The position numbers and the translations under genes are program-made. From assembly GCF_004364345.1 (NCBI RefSeq), contig NZ_SOCA01000002.1, forward strand, positions 323,711 through 387,710: DNA of 64,000 nt, read 5' to 3'. The DNA is from Prosthecobacter fusiformis (lineage in GTDB: Bacteria > Verrucomicrobiota > Verrucomicrobiia > Verrucomicrobiales > Verrucomicrobiaceae). Of the stretch, positions 39,517-47,937 are shown one piece after another; position 1 is the first letter of the stretch, and each line of letters begins with the position of its first letter. Below the pieces are notes generated by a model that was not told where the DNA came from, did no database searches, and was given only the letters and a program-made list of their open reading frames with translations.

Positions 39517-40392
39517 TTATCCGATCTGTTTGCAGGCCTTGATAGTATTGGCGATCAGCATGGCAATGGTCATCGGGCCGACGCCGCCAGGAACCGGTGT
39601 AATGGCCTTGCATAGCGGTGCCACTTCATCAAAGGCGACATCGCCGACCAGTTTGTAGCCTTTCGGTGTATCTGGGGCCTCGACACGGTTAATGCCGACA
39701 TCAATGACAACGGCACCTTCACGGACGTGCTCGGCCTTGAGAAATTCGGGCCGGCCAATGGCGGCAATGATGATGTCAGCCTGTTTCGTGATGGATGCTA
39801 GGTCGCGTGTGCGGGAGTGGGCCACGGTGACGGTGGCGTCTCCGCCAGGGCCTTTGGCCATGAGCAGGAGAGCCATCGGCTTGCCCACGATCATGCTGCG
39901 ACCGAGGACGACGACGTTTGCACCTTTGGTTTCGATGCCGGCATCCATGAGCAGCCGCTGGCAGCCCAGAGGGGTGCAGGGAACAAATCCGCTGGAGTCT
40001 TCCAAGGCCAGCTTGGCGACGTTCATGGGGTGAAAGCCGTCCACATCTTTGGCTGGGTCAATGGCCCGGACGATGGCAGCTTCGTCAATATGAGTGGGCG
40101 GTGGACTTTGGACCAGGATGCCGTGAATGGCGGGATCGTTGTTCAGCGTCTGGACGTGGGCCAGTAGCTCTTCCTGGGTGGTGCTGGCGGGCAGTTCCAG
40201 CTTGATCGAGTGGAGACCCAGGTCACGGCATTTTTTATCCTTGGATCGTACATAAGCGCGGGAGGCCGGGTCCTCACCCACCAGGACCACGGCCAGCCCA
40301 GGCTTCTTCCCGGCGGCTGCGAGTTCCGCGATATCACGGCGGCATTCTTCGAGGACTTTTTCAGCGACAGCGGTTCCAGAGATCAATTGCAT
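39517..40392 (-). CDS. folD: Methylenetetrahydrofolate dehydrogenase / cyclohydrolase
   Basis: The 291-residue FolD interconverts 5,10-methylene-, methenyl- and 10-formyl-tetrahydrofolate with NADP. Catalytic Y47 and K51 lie in [15 protein letters not shown] and GRSMIVGKP (dinucleotide-binding region) and [11 protein letters not shown] are family signatures. Length is normal. It is divergent from a small exported protein gene, and a 13-bp GC palindrome (GGGCGG-C-CCGCCC, 40409-40421) lies just upstream of its start. No other folate gene is adjacent. Confidence 0.97.
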   Translation of the reverse strand: MQLISGTAVAEKVLEECRRDIAELAAAGKKPGLAVVLVGEDPASRAYVRSKDKKCRDLGLHSIKLELPASTTQEELLAHVQTLNNDPAIHGILVQSPPPTHIDEAAIVRAIDPAKDVDGFHPMNVAKLALEDSSGFVPCTPLGCQRLLMDAGIETKGANVVVLGRSMIVGKPMALLLMAKGPGGDATVTVAHSRTRDLASITKQADIIIAAIGRPEFLKAEHVREGAVVIDVGINRVEAPDTPKGYKLVGDVAFDEVAPLCKAITPVPGGVGPMTIAMLIANTIKACKQIG

Positions 40393-40533
40393 CCCTTTTG
40401 GTGACGCAGGGCGGCCCGCCCGTCAACGATCTCCCGAAAACTTTCTGTAACCGGTTCCTGCCTCCCGGCATTTGGGTGGGTGAGTGCAATGACTGTGCTC
40501 ATGCCAAAACAAACCTCAAAATTAATCAATTCC

Positions 40534-40836
40534 ATGAAAACATTCCTCATCATTTTGGGCCTGGGAGCATTCTCCACGTTGGGGGCCAGTGCTCGCGATA
40601 TTTGCCGTGTTACGACAGTTCATCCCGGTCCGGTCGTGGTGACGCGCCATTCCCATGGGATCATTCTGCCACGCCTCTTTCCTAGAAGGACAGTCGTGGT
40701 CACTCGGCCATTGGTTTACGCAGCGCCAGCATCTCATCATGTCGTGACCACCGGTAGCGGACACAGTACCACAAGCGTTTACACTGGCCCTCAAGGCCAA
40801 ACCACAAGCGTGACTAAAACCACCACCCGCAACTGA
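40534..40836 (+). CDS. Small exported protein, Thr/Val/His-rich
   Basis: ATG 40534 gives 100 residues with a signal peptide (MKTFLIILGLGAFSTLG, cleavage near ASA, residue 20). The mature part has many His, Thr and Val (HSHGIILP, TRRTVVVT-like, STTSVYTGPQGQTTSVTKTTT) and one Cys. I do not recognise a family. It lies 40 nt before the Spy-like gene and could be the first gene of the envelope-stress set. An in-frame GTG at 40480 has no support. Role unknown. Confidence 0.65.
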   Translation: MKTFLIILGLGAFSTLGASARDICRVTTVHPGPVVVTRHSHGIILPRLFPRRTVVVTRPLVYAAPASHHVVTTGSGHSTTSVYTGPQGQTTSVTKTTTRN

Positions 40837-40876
40837 TTCGGGGGCATCGTTGTTAACTTCTTTCCTTATCAATCCG

Positions 40877-41374
40877 ATGAAAAAGTTTTTTCTTATTCTT
40901 TCAATGGTCGCCCTGGCAATACCTGCCACCGCATTGCCAAAACTCGGAGCCATGCGTGATATCGGGGAAGGCATTCTCCCTGAGGCGGCGCGAGGTTCTG
41001 TTCGTGAAATCATCAAGACCGTGACCCGGCATGCCCTGAATTTCCGCAAGGAAGTGCCTTTGACGGATGAACAGCGTCAAAAAGTGGCCGCTGTCCTGGA
41101 ATCCCATCGTGGCGAAGTCCGGGTTCTCGTCGAGCGTGGACGCTCCATTCGTGAAGCGTATGCAGAGGCGGTAAAGACTCATGGCCCAGATTCAAAGCAG
41201 ACCCTTGAAGCTGCTGAACAGATTGGTTCCCTGGCCCGAGATCGCGCTCTGCTGTTTGCTAAAATAAGCGGTGAGACACGACCGCTGCTAACAGCCGAGC
41301 AGCAGAATCGGCTGGAGGCTGCGCGCCAGGAGATTGGCAATCTGGTGGATGCTGCCATTGCGGCTGCAAAGTGA
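40877..41374 (+). CDS. Spy/CpxP-like periplasmic protein with two LTxxQ motifs
   Basis: ATG 40877 gives 165 residues with a signal peptide ending near PATA. The mature helical protein carries two LTxxQ motifs, LTDEQ (about 60-64) and LTAEQ (about 143-147), the fingerprint of the CpxP/Spy fold. Such proteins act as periplasmic chaperones or as stress and metal sensors that inhibit a regulator. The gene lies 86 nt upstream of an ECF sigma factor. The intervening gap holds a large hairpin. It is probably the periplasmic sensor or effector of the local sigma module. ATG-like starts further upstream (40850) lack a signal-peptide beginning. Confidence 0.8.
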   Translation: MKKFFLILSMVALAIPATALPKLGAMRDIGEGILPEAARGSVREIIKTVTRHALNFRKEVPLTDEQRQKVAAVLESHRGEVRVLVERGRSIREAYAEAVKTHGPDSKQTLEAAEQIGSLARDRALLFAKISGETRPLLTAEQQNRLEAARQEIGNLVDAAIAAAK

Positions 41375-41402
41375 ATCATCGATGCGGTAGGTTAAAATGA
41401 AA

Positions 41403-41443
41403 TGCGGATGGTGCCTGGGCACGAGCTCTGCGCACCATCCGCA
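41403..41443 (+). promoter_or_regulatory. Large hairpin before the ECF sigma gene (attenuator or terminator)
   Basis: TGCGGATGGTGC (41403-41414) pairs perfectly with GCACCATCCGCA (41432-41443), a 12-bp stem with a 17-nt loop that can itself fold (GCA/TGC). It ends 17 nt before the ATG at 41461 and is followed by ATGTTTCTTC, a weak U-tract. It may terminate most transcripts from the Spy-like gene, or control sigma translation. Confidence 0.75.
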
Positions 41444-41460
41444 ATGTTTCTTCAAGCTCC

Positions 41461-42045
41461 ATGTCGTCCCTTGATGTCAATGACCCGGATGTCCTGCTCA
41501 TCCAGCAGGCGCAGATGGGGGATATGGATGCTTTTGATGAAATCGTCCGTCGCCACCAGCCTGGGATGACTGCTCTCCTCCATCGCTTTGCCCCTGCCAC
41601 TGCAGATCTTGAGGATCTGGTACAGGAGACTTTTGTCAAAGCGTGGCATGCCTTGCCAACATGGCAGCCTGAAAAGCCCTTTCTGCACTGGTTAAAACGC
41701 ATCGCGGTGCGCACGGGGCTGGAGTTTTACCGCCGCTGTCAGCGGTCACCTTTTTCCAGACTGGTTGAGCCTTCAGCAGATGGTCGGCATCCTTTGGATG
41801 CGGTGCCGGCGGGAAATCCTGACGGGCAGCAGGCAGCCGATGCTCTGGAGGAGGCGCAGTATATTCTTTCTTTTCTTTCGCCGGAGGACCGTGCTCTCCT
41901 GACGCTTTTATATCTTGAACAAATGCCGCTTTCAGAGATTGCCCAACATTATGGATGGAGCCGGATCAATGCGAAGGTGAAAGCCTTTCGCGCACGTAAA
42001 CAATTACAGTCTCTTCTCAAACGTCATGGATACGAATTCCACTAA
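41461..42045 (+). CDS. ECF-type RNA polymerase sigma factor
   Basis: The 194-residue protein has region 2 (FDEIVRRHQPG, DLEDLVQETFVKAW) and region 4 (PEDRALLTLLYLEQMPLSEIAQHYGW, then SRINAKVKAFRARKQL as recognition helix). It has no C-terminal extension. The last 20 nt overlap the next gene, which codes for a one-TM small protein, so it is translationally coupled to its likely anti-sigma factor. The upstream hairpin (41403-41443) is probably its expression control. Its targets are unknown, but the two flanking Spy-like proteins are candidates. Confidence 0.92.
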   Translation: MSSLDVNDPDVLLIQQAQMGDMDAFDEIVRRHQPGMTALLHRFAPATADLEDLVQETFVKAWHALPTWQPEKPFLHWLKRIAVRTGLEFYRRCQRSPFSRLVEPSADGRHPLDAVPAGNPDGQQAADALEEAQYILSFLSPEDRALLTLLYLEQMPLSEIAQHYGWSRINAKVKAFRARKQLQSLLKRHGYEFH

Positions 42046-42325
42046 ACCTCAATGGAATGCCCTTCTAAAAAAGGCGCAAGAAGCGCCTGTGCCTCCGGGT
42101 GTAGATGTGCGTTATTCAGTCCGCCAGCGCATTAGCCAACCGGCTCCACCGGATTCGCCCTCTAAAGTCTGGGATGAACTTGTCTCAATGGGCGGCTCCC
42201 GCTGGATGCAGGCAGCCCTGGCCGGTCTGGTATTCAGTGCCGGGTGGGTATGCTGGAATGAGTTCACCTCGTTGGACGAACTCGCTTTGGTATGGTCTTT
42301 GGATGCAACGTTTCTGAACTTATGA
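42026..42325 (+). CDS. Small one-TM protein, candidate anti-sigma factor
   Basis: The 99-residue product begins inside the end of the sigma gene (20-nt overlap) and shares its stop with the next gene's start by ATGA. The N-terminal ~55 residues are cytoplasmic-type (charged, Pro-rich, with WNALLKKAQEAP). One membrane segment lies at about 60-80. A short acidic C-terminal tail would be periplasmic. No zinc motif or RskA domain is recognised. Position, size and topology match CnrY/NccY-type anti-sigma proteins, which are also short and one-TM. The assignment is from context, not sequence similarity. Confidence 0.75.
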   Translation: MDTNSTKPQWNALLKKAQEAPVPPGVDVRYSVRQRISQPAPPDSPSKVWDELVSMGGSRWMQAALAGLVFSAGWVCWNEFTSLDELALVWSLDATFLNL

Positions 42326-42759
42326 ATTCTACTACAATCCCTGTGGCCGGACGTCCGGGACGTATGCGTGCCCTGTTACTTCTCGGACTGGTGTTTATCC
42401 TGGGTGCAGCTTGCGGGATCGGGGGCGGATTGATTTTCCTTCGTGGCCTCGCTCAGCGTACATGGGCGGGAGAAACGGGTGACAAAAGTCCTGTCGAACG
42501 GGTGACCAACAGTATAGAAAACCAAATGGCAAAGGAGCTGGACCTGACGCCTGAAGAGCGCTTGGCCGTGCGCAAGGAATTTGCCACGACCGTGGCCCAG
42601 TTTCGGGCTCTTCGTATCAAACTGCGGGAAGATTCGCGCAGCATTGTGGAGGATACGCTGTCCCGCCTGGAAAAGCAGATCCCTGAGGAAAAACGGGCAG
42701 GCCTACGGGAGAGGGCGGATGCACGATTGAGGCCGTGGGGCCTGATGCCAGAAGATTGA
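42322..42759 (+). CDS. Membrane-anchored Spy/CnrX-like sensor
   Basis: The 145-residue product starts at ATG 42322, which overlaps the previous stop. An N-terminal TM segment (about 15-38) anchors it. The periplasmic part is a helical bundle with LTPEERLAVRKEF (LTxxE/Q-like) and long charged helices. This resembles the heavy-metal-resistance family that includes CnrX and ZraP. It has few His and no Cys-rich site, so metal binding is not evident. It should sense envelope stress and pass this to the anti-sigma protein. The function is inferred from neighbours and fold-like sequence. Confidence 0.75.
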   Translation: MNSTTIPVAGRPGRMRALLLLGLVFILGAACGIGGGLIFLRGLAQRTWAGETGDKSPVERVTNSIENQMAKELDLTPEERLAVRKEFATTVAQFRALRIKLREDSRSIVEDTLSRLEKQIPEEKRAGLRERADARLRPWGLMPED

Positions 42760-42873
42760 TCGGGCTACGACAGATGCCTAGAGCAGGAGGCGGCTTCGTC
42801 AGCATCTTCGTTTGCCTTCTACCAATTTCTGTCCAAACGGAACAGGATACCGCCTTATTCTAGGCTACCTACC

Positions 42874-44136
42874 ATGACCACACGCCGCTCTTTTATTTCT
42901 GCTGTGACCGCCGCGCTAGGCGGCTCTCTTCTCGCTGCCGATGGCAAAGCTAAAACCGTCCTGCTGATGTCCGCTTGGGATACCGTCAATATTGGAGACA
43001 TCGGCCATACGCCTGGTACCTTGCACATCCTGGAGCAGCACCTGCCCGAAGTGAACGTCATCGTGTGGGCGAGGAAGCTGGATGAGCGCGTGACCGCCAT
43101 GCTGAAAGCCCGCTTCCCAAAGGTGGTGCTTCTCCAGGGAGATCTGGCAGGCAAATCACCGCAGGATGAAGCGCTGCGCGCTGCCATTGGCCGCTGTGAT
43201 CTGTTTATTCGTAATTCCGGGATGGGGCAGGACACTGCATGGATGAAGTACTGCAAGGAACTGGACAAGCCGTACGGAGTCTATGGGCAATCCTATTTTG
43301 AAACCATGGTCACTGGCGCAAATGGACCGGAAAACATGGCTCTGCTGAATGCGGCGTCATTCATCTACACTCGGGAAAGCCGCACTTTGAAGATGCTGCA
43401 AAAGGCAGGGGTCAAATGTCCGGTGCTGGAATTTGGTCCAGATGGATGTTTCGGCATTGATGTACTGGATGAAGAACGCGGGCTGGCGACGATGAAAAAG
43501 CTGGGCCTAGAAGATCGCAAATTTATCACCGTGCTGCTGCGCACAAATACTCCAAAAGCACCGGGAGTGGATGACAACCGGCCGCAAAAGCTCAATCCCC
43601 TGCATCCCACACCGGAACAGGTGGCCGATGATGAACGCCGCGCGGGCGTCTTTCGTGAACTGATCACGAAATGGGTTCAGACGACAGGAAACAAAGTTCT
43701 CATCGCACCGGAGACCTTCAAGGAGATGGGGCATAACAAACGATTGATCTTCGATCCACTGCCTCCGGAGATTCAAAAGCAGGTGGTGAACCTGGAATAC
43801 TTTTGGAATGCGGATGAGGCGGCTTCCGTCTTTGCCCGTGCTCATACGGTCGTCTGTCATGAGCCGCATTCTCCCATCATTGCGCTGGCTAACGGCACAC
43901 CCATTATTCATGCCTTCTCCGAGTTCCACGGACTGAAGTGCTGGATGTTTGAAGACATCGGTCTGAAGGAATGGTTGCTGGAGTTCGACGCCACTCCTGC
44001 GGAGGCGCTTTTCCAGACCGTCATGACCATTGACAAGGATTACCCTGCGGCGCTGGCCAAGGTTAAAAAGGCCATGGATTTTGTGAGGCAACGCCAGGCG
44101 GACACGATGAAAGTGGCCGGTAAAGTGCTGGCCTAA
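42874..44136 (+). CDS. Polysaccharide pyruvyl transferase-like protein with Tat signal
   Basis: The 420-residue protein starts MTTRRSFISAVTAALGGSLLAA, a twin-arginine signal (RRSFIS). The rest matches the polysaccharide pyruvyl transferase family (PF04230). NIGDIGHTPG opens it, FIRNSGMGQDTAW and YTRESRTLKML are central, and a late HEPHSPIIALANGTP block resembles the donor-binding domain. Family members normally act in the cytoplasm, so an exported copy is unusual and may have a different role. No glycan-synthesis genes are nearby. Confidence 0.82.
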   Translation: MTTRRSFISAVTAALGGSLLAADGKAKTVLLMSAWDTVNIGDIGHTPGTLHILEQHLPEVNVIVWARKLDERVTAMLKARFPKVVLLQGDLAGKSPQDEALRAAIGRCDLFIRNSGMGQDTAWMKYCKELDKPYGVYGQSYFETMVTGANGPENMALLNAASFIYTRESRTLKMLQKAGVKCPVLEFGPDGCFGIDVLDEERGLATMKKLGLEDRKFITVLLRTNTPKAPGVDDNRPQKLNPLHPTPEQVADDERRAGVFRELITKWVQTTGNKVLIAPETFKEMGHNKRLIFDPLPPEIQKQVVNLEYFWNADEAASVFARAHTVVCHEPHSPIIALANGTPIIHAFSEFHGLKCWMFEDIGLKEWLLEFDATPAEALFQTVMTIDKDYPAALAKVKKAMDFVRQRQADTMKVAGKVLA

Positions 44137-44169
44137 CGAACAGCATTGCGGAGTTAATGGCTGGATGGG

Positions 44170-44186
44170 GCGGACAGATCGTCCGC
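44170..44186. terminator. Possible bidirectional hairpin between convergent genes
   Basis: GCGGAC (44170-44175) pairs with GTCCGC (44181-44186) across a 5-nt loop. It lies between the ends of the pyruvyl-transferase-like and AI-2E-type genes. There is no T-run on either side. Confidence 0.3.
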
Positions 44187-44190
44187 TCCG

Positions 44191-45543
44191 TCAAACGACC
44201 TGTCGGGCGCCGCCGATTGTTCGGGGTGCGATGCGTGCCCGCCAGATGTAGCGCTGGAACAGCACCTTCAAACTGGCCGTGAGAGGTACAGCGAGGATGG
44301 CACCCAGAAGCCCGCCTAACAGAAGTGTCCAGACGAGGACGCTGGCGATGACGGTCATCGGATGTAGTCCGACCGCCTCCCCGACGATGCGGGGTGTGAT
44401 GAAAAGAGCGTCAATTTGCTGCACGAGGATGAAGATCACGGAGACGGCCAAAGGCATGGCCCACCAAGGGTCTCCGGGGATAAGAGCGCTGCCGTTTTGC
44501 ACCGCGCCAATGATGACCGCCGGGATCCAGCACAGGGCGATGCCTAAATAAGGAATGATTCCGGCCACGCACAGAGCCAAGCCAATCAGCAGTCCAAAGT
44601 CCAGACCGATGATCATCAGTCCAGCTCCCGTGGCGATGCCATTTATTACGCTGACAAAAAGCTGGCCACGGAAAAAGGCGATGAGATAACGGTTGATCTC
44701 ATTGAGACAGGAGACCACTTCATCTTTAAATGCACTGGCACGCAGGGGTAGATAGTCGGACCATTGAGCCTTGATCTTGACGCTCTCAATCAGGAAGTAA
44801 TAGAGATACAAGGGCACAATAATGAGAGAGAGGAGAAAGCCGAAAACGCCCAGGAAACCGCCAAAGGTGGACTTGATGAAATTCCATCCATTGCCCAATA
44901 ATGTCGGAAGCGTGGTCTTGACCCATTCTCCGCTGAGGAGGGCACGGAGGTCGAAATCAAATGAACTTTCCGCTGCTGGTTCGGTCGTCGTATCAGGTGG
45001 CGATTCAGAAGTGGTGCCAGTGGCGGCGGCGATGGTGGGAGGTGCTTCAGGAGTAACGGCAGTCGCATCAGGAACCGCCGTGGCGGCGGGTGCCTTGGTG
45101 GTTTCATGAATCACTTCGGCAATCGGAGCGGGCAGGGGAATGCCATAATCCCGTTCCATGCGTGTGGCGAAGTCCAGGACTGCGGTGCGGGCTTTGACCG
45201 TATAGCCGGGCACTTTTTTCGCCAAATTGGACGTCTGTTCTCCGATCTTCGGAAGAATCCACCAGCCTAAACCCGCCAAAGCCAAGGTAAAGGCGGCAAA
45301 GATAATCAGCACGGCTGGTCGCCGCTTCAGGCCGCGTTTTTCTAGCCATGCCACCCCTGGGTCCAGTAGATAAGCCAGCACACCTGCCACGGCAAAAGGC
45401 ATCAAAATGGGCTGAAGGAAACCGATGACCTGAGTCACTAAGTAGATGAAGCCAATGGCCAGGGCTCCAACAACGGTGATGGAAAGAGCCGTGATGGCCG
45501 TCCACAGGGAACTGCGCTGAAAGGCGGTGGGAAAGTTCTTCAT
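44191..45543 (-). CDS. AI-2E family transporter (PF01594)
   Basis: The 450-residue protein has N-terminal TM segments (about 15-60 and 75-100), a soluble region, and five or so C-terminal TM segments (about 235-430). FFRGQLFVSVINGIATG and GIIPYLGIAL are typical. The family includes exporters and channels, only some of which concern autoinducer-2. Residues about 149-194 are a Thr/Ala/Pro/Glu-rich low-complexity insert in the soluble region. It is convergent with the pyruvyl-transferase-like gene and divergent from glycerate kinase (158 nt). The cargo is unknown. Confidence 0.9.
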   Translation of the reverse strand: MKNFPTAFQRSSLWTAITALSITVVGALAIGFIYLVTQVIGFLQPILMPFAVAGVLAYLLDPGVAWLEKRGLKRRPAVLIIFAAFTLALAGLGWWILPKIGEQTSNLAKKVPGYTVKARTAVLDFATRMERDYGIPLPAPIAEVIHETTKAPAATAVPDATAVTPEAPPTIAAATGTTSESPPDTTTEPAAESSFDFDLRALLSGEWVKTTLPTLLGNGWNFIKSTFGGFLGVFGFLLSLIIVPLYLYYFLIESVKIKAQWSDYLPLRASAFKDEVVSCLNEINRYLIAFFRGQLFVSVINGIATGAGLMIIGLDFGLLIGLALCVAGIIPYLGIALCWIPAVIIGAVQNGSALIPGDPWWAMPLAVSVIFILVQQIDALFITPRIVGEAVGLHPMTVIASVLVWTLLLGGLLGAILAVPLTASLKVLFQRYIWRARIAPRTIGGARQVV

Positions 45544-45701
45544 GTGAAGGCTGAGTGGGAGAAGATAGAATGAGATTCGCGCTTGGCCACGACGAAGTCA
45601 CTGTCGTCAAACTCTGACAGTAGAAAAAGGGCTCGTTTTTATCATCGTTCTGAATCAGCACCCGGAGTTGCCCCGTTGGCAGTCAACGCTAGCGTGAGCC
45701 G

Positions 45702-46823
45702 ATGCGAGTACTCATTGCCAGCGATAAATACAAAGGATCCCTCACCGCCACGCAGGTGGCGCAGACGATCTCGCGAATTTTAGAGGAGACTATTCCCGGA
45801 ATCGAATGTGATCTCTGCCCGATTGCGGACGGTGGCGAAGGTACGACGGAAGCGATGGTCACAGCCCTGGATGGAGCCTGGATCAAGATAGACACCCTAG
45901 ATGCGCAGTCCCGGCCACGGCAGGCGAGTTATGGCTGGTGCGCAGGGCAGGCGGTGATGGAAATGAGTGCGGCCAGCGGTTTAGCTCTGGTCAATGATCT
46001 GTCTTTAAACCCGCACACGGCCAGCACTTATGGGACCGGTCTCATGTTGAAACATGCGCTGGAACAGGCCGCCACGCGCATCGTCATTGGCATCGGTGGC
46101 AGTGCCACCAACGATGCAGGTCTCGGCATGGCAGCTGCATTAGGCTACCAGTTTTTGGATGAAGCTGGGAATCGGGTGAAGCCCGTGCTGGATGAAGTTT
46201 TGCGCATGACAAAAGTGAAATGGGCGGGGTCAGATAAGCCTCCCGTTTTCTGTCCCATCCTGGTGGCCTGTGATGTGGATAATCCGCTGCTGGGGGTCAA
46301 AGGGGCCACTCAGGTTTATGGAGCACAGAAAGGTGTCAAAGAGACAGCGTGGTTCGAGGAGCGCCTGACGCATTTGGCTGATTTGGTGGCAAAGGATCTG
46401 GGGCAGGACCCGCGTGAAATTCCCGGGGCAGGGGCAGCCGGTGGGCTTGGCTGGGGACTGATGGCTTTTTGTGGAGCACAACTGACCAACGGATTTGACC
46501 TTGTTGCGGAACAAATCGGCCTGGAAGAGCGTGTGACTCAGGCTGACTTGGTCATCACTGGGGAAGGCAGGCTGGACGCGCAGACCTTGCATGGAAAAGG
46601 CCCCGTGGGCATTGCGCAGATGGCTCGGCGCTTGGGTAAAAAAGTCGCCGCTTTTGCCGGTGCAGTCGAAGACAGCTCGGAACTACAGGCTCAATTTGAT
46701 TTCACTCGTGCCACCAAACCGGCGGACATGCCTCTGGCGGAGGCCATTGCGCGTGCTGAGGAACTCCTGGCGGCAGCCGTGCGGGAAAGCGAGGCTGAGA
46801 TTCGCAGTTTACTGGGGCACTGA
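45702..46823 (+). CDS. Glycerate kinase (GlxK/GarK family)
   Basis: The 373-residue protein opens with MRVLIASDKYKGSL, then IADGGEGTTEAM and GIGGSATNDAG, diagnostic for the GlxK/GarK family. It phosphorylates D-glycerate, normally to 2-phosphoglycerate, in glycolate/glycerate use. ITGEGRLDAQTLHGKGP is another signature. The next gene, fabD, follows after 87 nt that contain a heptad repeat. Whether they share a transcript is unclear. No glycolate genes are adjacent. Confidence 0.95.
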   Translation: MRVLIASDKYKGSLTATQVAQTISRILEETIPGIECDLCPIADGGEGTTEAMVTALDGAWIKIDTLDAQSRPRQASYGWCAGQAVMEMSAASGLALVNDLSLNPHTASTYGTGLMLKHALEQAATRIVIGIGGSATNDAGLGMAAALGYQFLDEAGNRVKPVLDEVLRMTKVKWAGSDKPPVFCPILVACDVDNPLLGVKGATQVYGAQKGVKETAWFEERLTHLADLVAKDLGQDPREIPGAGAAGGLGWGLMAFCGAQLTNGFDLVAEQIGLEERVTQADLVITGEGRLDAQTLHGKGPVGIAQMARRLGKKVAAFAGAVEDSSELQAQFDFTRATKPADMPLAEAIARAEELLAAAVRESEAEIRSLLGH

Positions 46824-46829
46824 GTGCAA

Positions 46830-46857
46830 TTTTCAGTTTTCAGGATTCAGTTTTCCG
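46830..46857 (+). repeat. Four imperfect heptads (TTTTCAG) between glycerate kinase and fabD
   Basis: TTTTCAG (46830), TTTTCAG (46837), GATTCAG (46844) and TTTTCCG (46851) follow each other without gaps. This resembles short tandem heptanucleotide repeats of intergenic DNA. Translation here would be a meaningless FSVF-like string, which is why fabD is started at 46911. Confidence 0.7.
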
Positions 46858-46910
46858 CCACTGTCACGATCTCACTTTTAGAAACAGAATTCGAAACAGA
46901 TCCTCTCAAG

Positions 46911-47843
46911 ATGCCAAAACAAGCCGTTCTCCTCTTCGCCGGTCAGGGTGCCCAAAAAGTAGGCATGGGTAAAGACCTCGCCGAAGCGTATCCCGCTGTC
47001 CGTGCCATGCTGGAACAGGCGGACGCGGCCATCGGCTATCCGTTGAGCCAGATCATGTTTGAAGGTCCCATGGAGGAGCTGACGAAAACCAGCCGCTGCC
47101 AGCCTGCTCTTTATACTCACGGTTTAGCTCTTCTGGAGGTCCTGAAGTCCAAGGTGCCAGACCTGGAATTCACCGCCACGGCGGGGCTCTCCCTGGGGGA
47201 ATTTACGGCCCATGCGGCAGCAGGGACCTTTGATTTTGCTACGGGATTGAATCTGGTTTTTCAGCGCGGCAGCTTTATGGAAGAGGCCTGCGAGACCACC
47301 CGCGGAGCGATGCTGGCCATGATTGGTGGTGAGGAGACTGCCATTCGTGAACTGGCTGCGGAATGTGATGTGGATGTGGCCAATTTGAATGCACCTGGGC
47401 AGATCGTCCTCAGCGGCAGTGTGGAAGAAATCGAAGCGGCCGCCGCCAAGTCCAAGGATAAAGGGATCAAGCGTGCCATTCCCCTGCCTGTGGCTGGCGC
47501 CTATCACAGTCGTCTGATGAAAGGCGCTCAGGACAAACTGGCTATTGCCTTGGAGGCAGCCACGATTGTCAGTCCCGCTGTGCCTGTCGTGTGCAATTTC
47601 GAAGCTCGCACCGTGATTCGCCCGGAGGAGATCCGCGCCACCCTCACCGCTCAGGTCACGGGCAGTGTCCGCTGGGTGGAATCCATGCAGCATCTCATTG
47701 CGGAAGGGCATACTCTGTTCATTGAACTCGGACCTGATGCCACCCTGGCGGGTCTGATGGGGAAAATTGATAAATCGGTGAAAGTCATCTCCATCAAGGA
47801 CACCGCGACCCTGGACGCCGCAGTCGCCGAACTGCTCGCATGA
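46911..47843 (+). CDS. fabD: Malonyl-CoA:ACP transacylase
   Basis: ATG 46911 (MPKQAVLLFAGQGAQ) gives 310 residues. The upstream in-frame extension to 46824 reads through a heptad repeat and is rejected. The catalytic Ser is S94 in GLSLGE (92-97), with H199 in AYHSRLM. GQGAQ (11-15) is the usual first motif. FabD loads malonate onto ACP for fatty-acid elongation in the cytoplasm. It is not with the plsX-fabH pair elsewhere in the window. No acpP or fabG follows. Confidence 0.96.
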   Translation: MPKQAVLLFAGQGAQKVGMGKDLAEAYPAVRAMLEQADAAIGYPLSQIMFEGPMEELTKTSRCQPALYTHGLALLEVLKSKVPDLEFTATAGLSLGEFTAHAAAGTFDFATGLNLVFQRGSFMEEACETTRGAMLAMIGGEETAIRELAAECDVDVANLNAPGQIVLSGSVEEIEAAAAKSKDKGIKRAIPLPVAGAYHSRLMKGAQDKLAIALEAATIVSPAVPVVCNFEARTVIRPEEIRATLTAQVTGSVRWVESMQHLIAEGHTLFIELGPDATLAGLMGKIDKSVKVISIKDTATLDAAVAELLA

Positions 47844-47937
47844 GAAGTTTGCACGCAGGCAGACCTTCCTCCACGATTAATAATGTGAACGACAAAACGC
47901 CGTTTTCGGCTATCGTTCTAGAATCCCCCATCCTGTT

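Noticed and set aside
46824-46910. N-terminal extension of fabD by 29 codons
   Set aside because: The extension reads through a heptad repeat (FSVF-like), while the FabD start MPKQAVLLFAGQG is at 46911.
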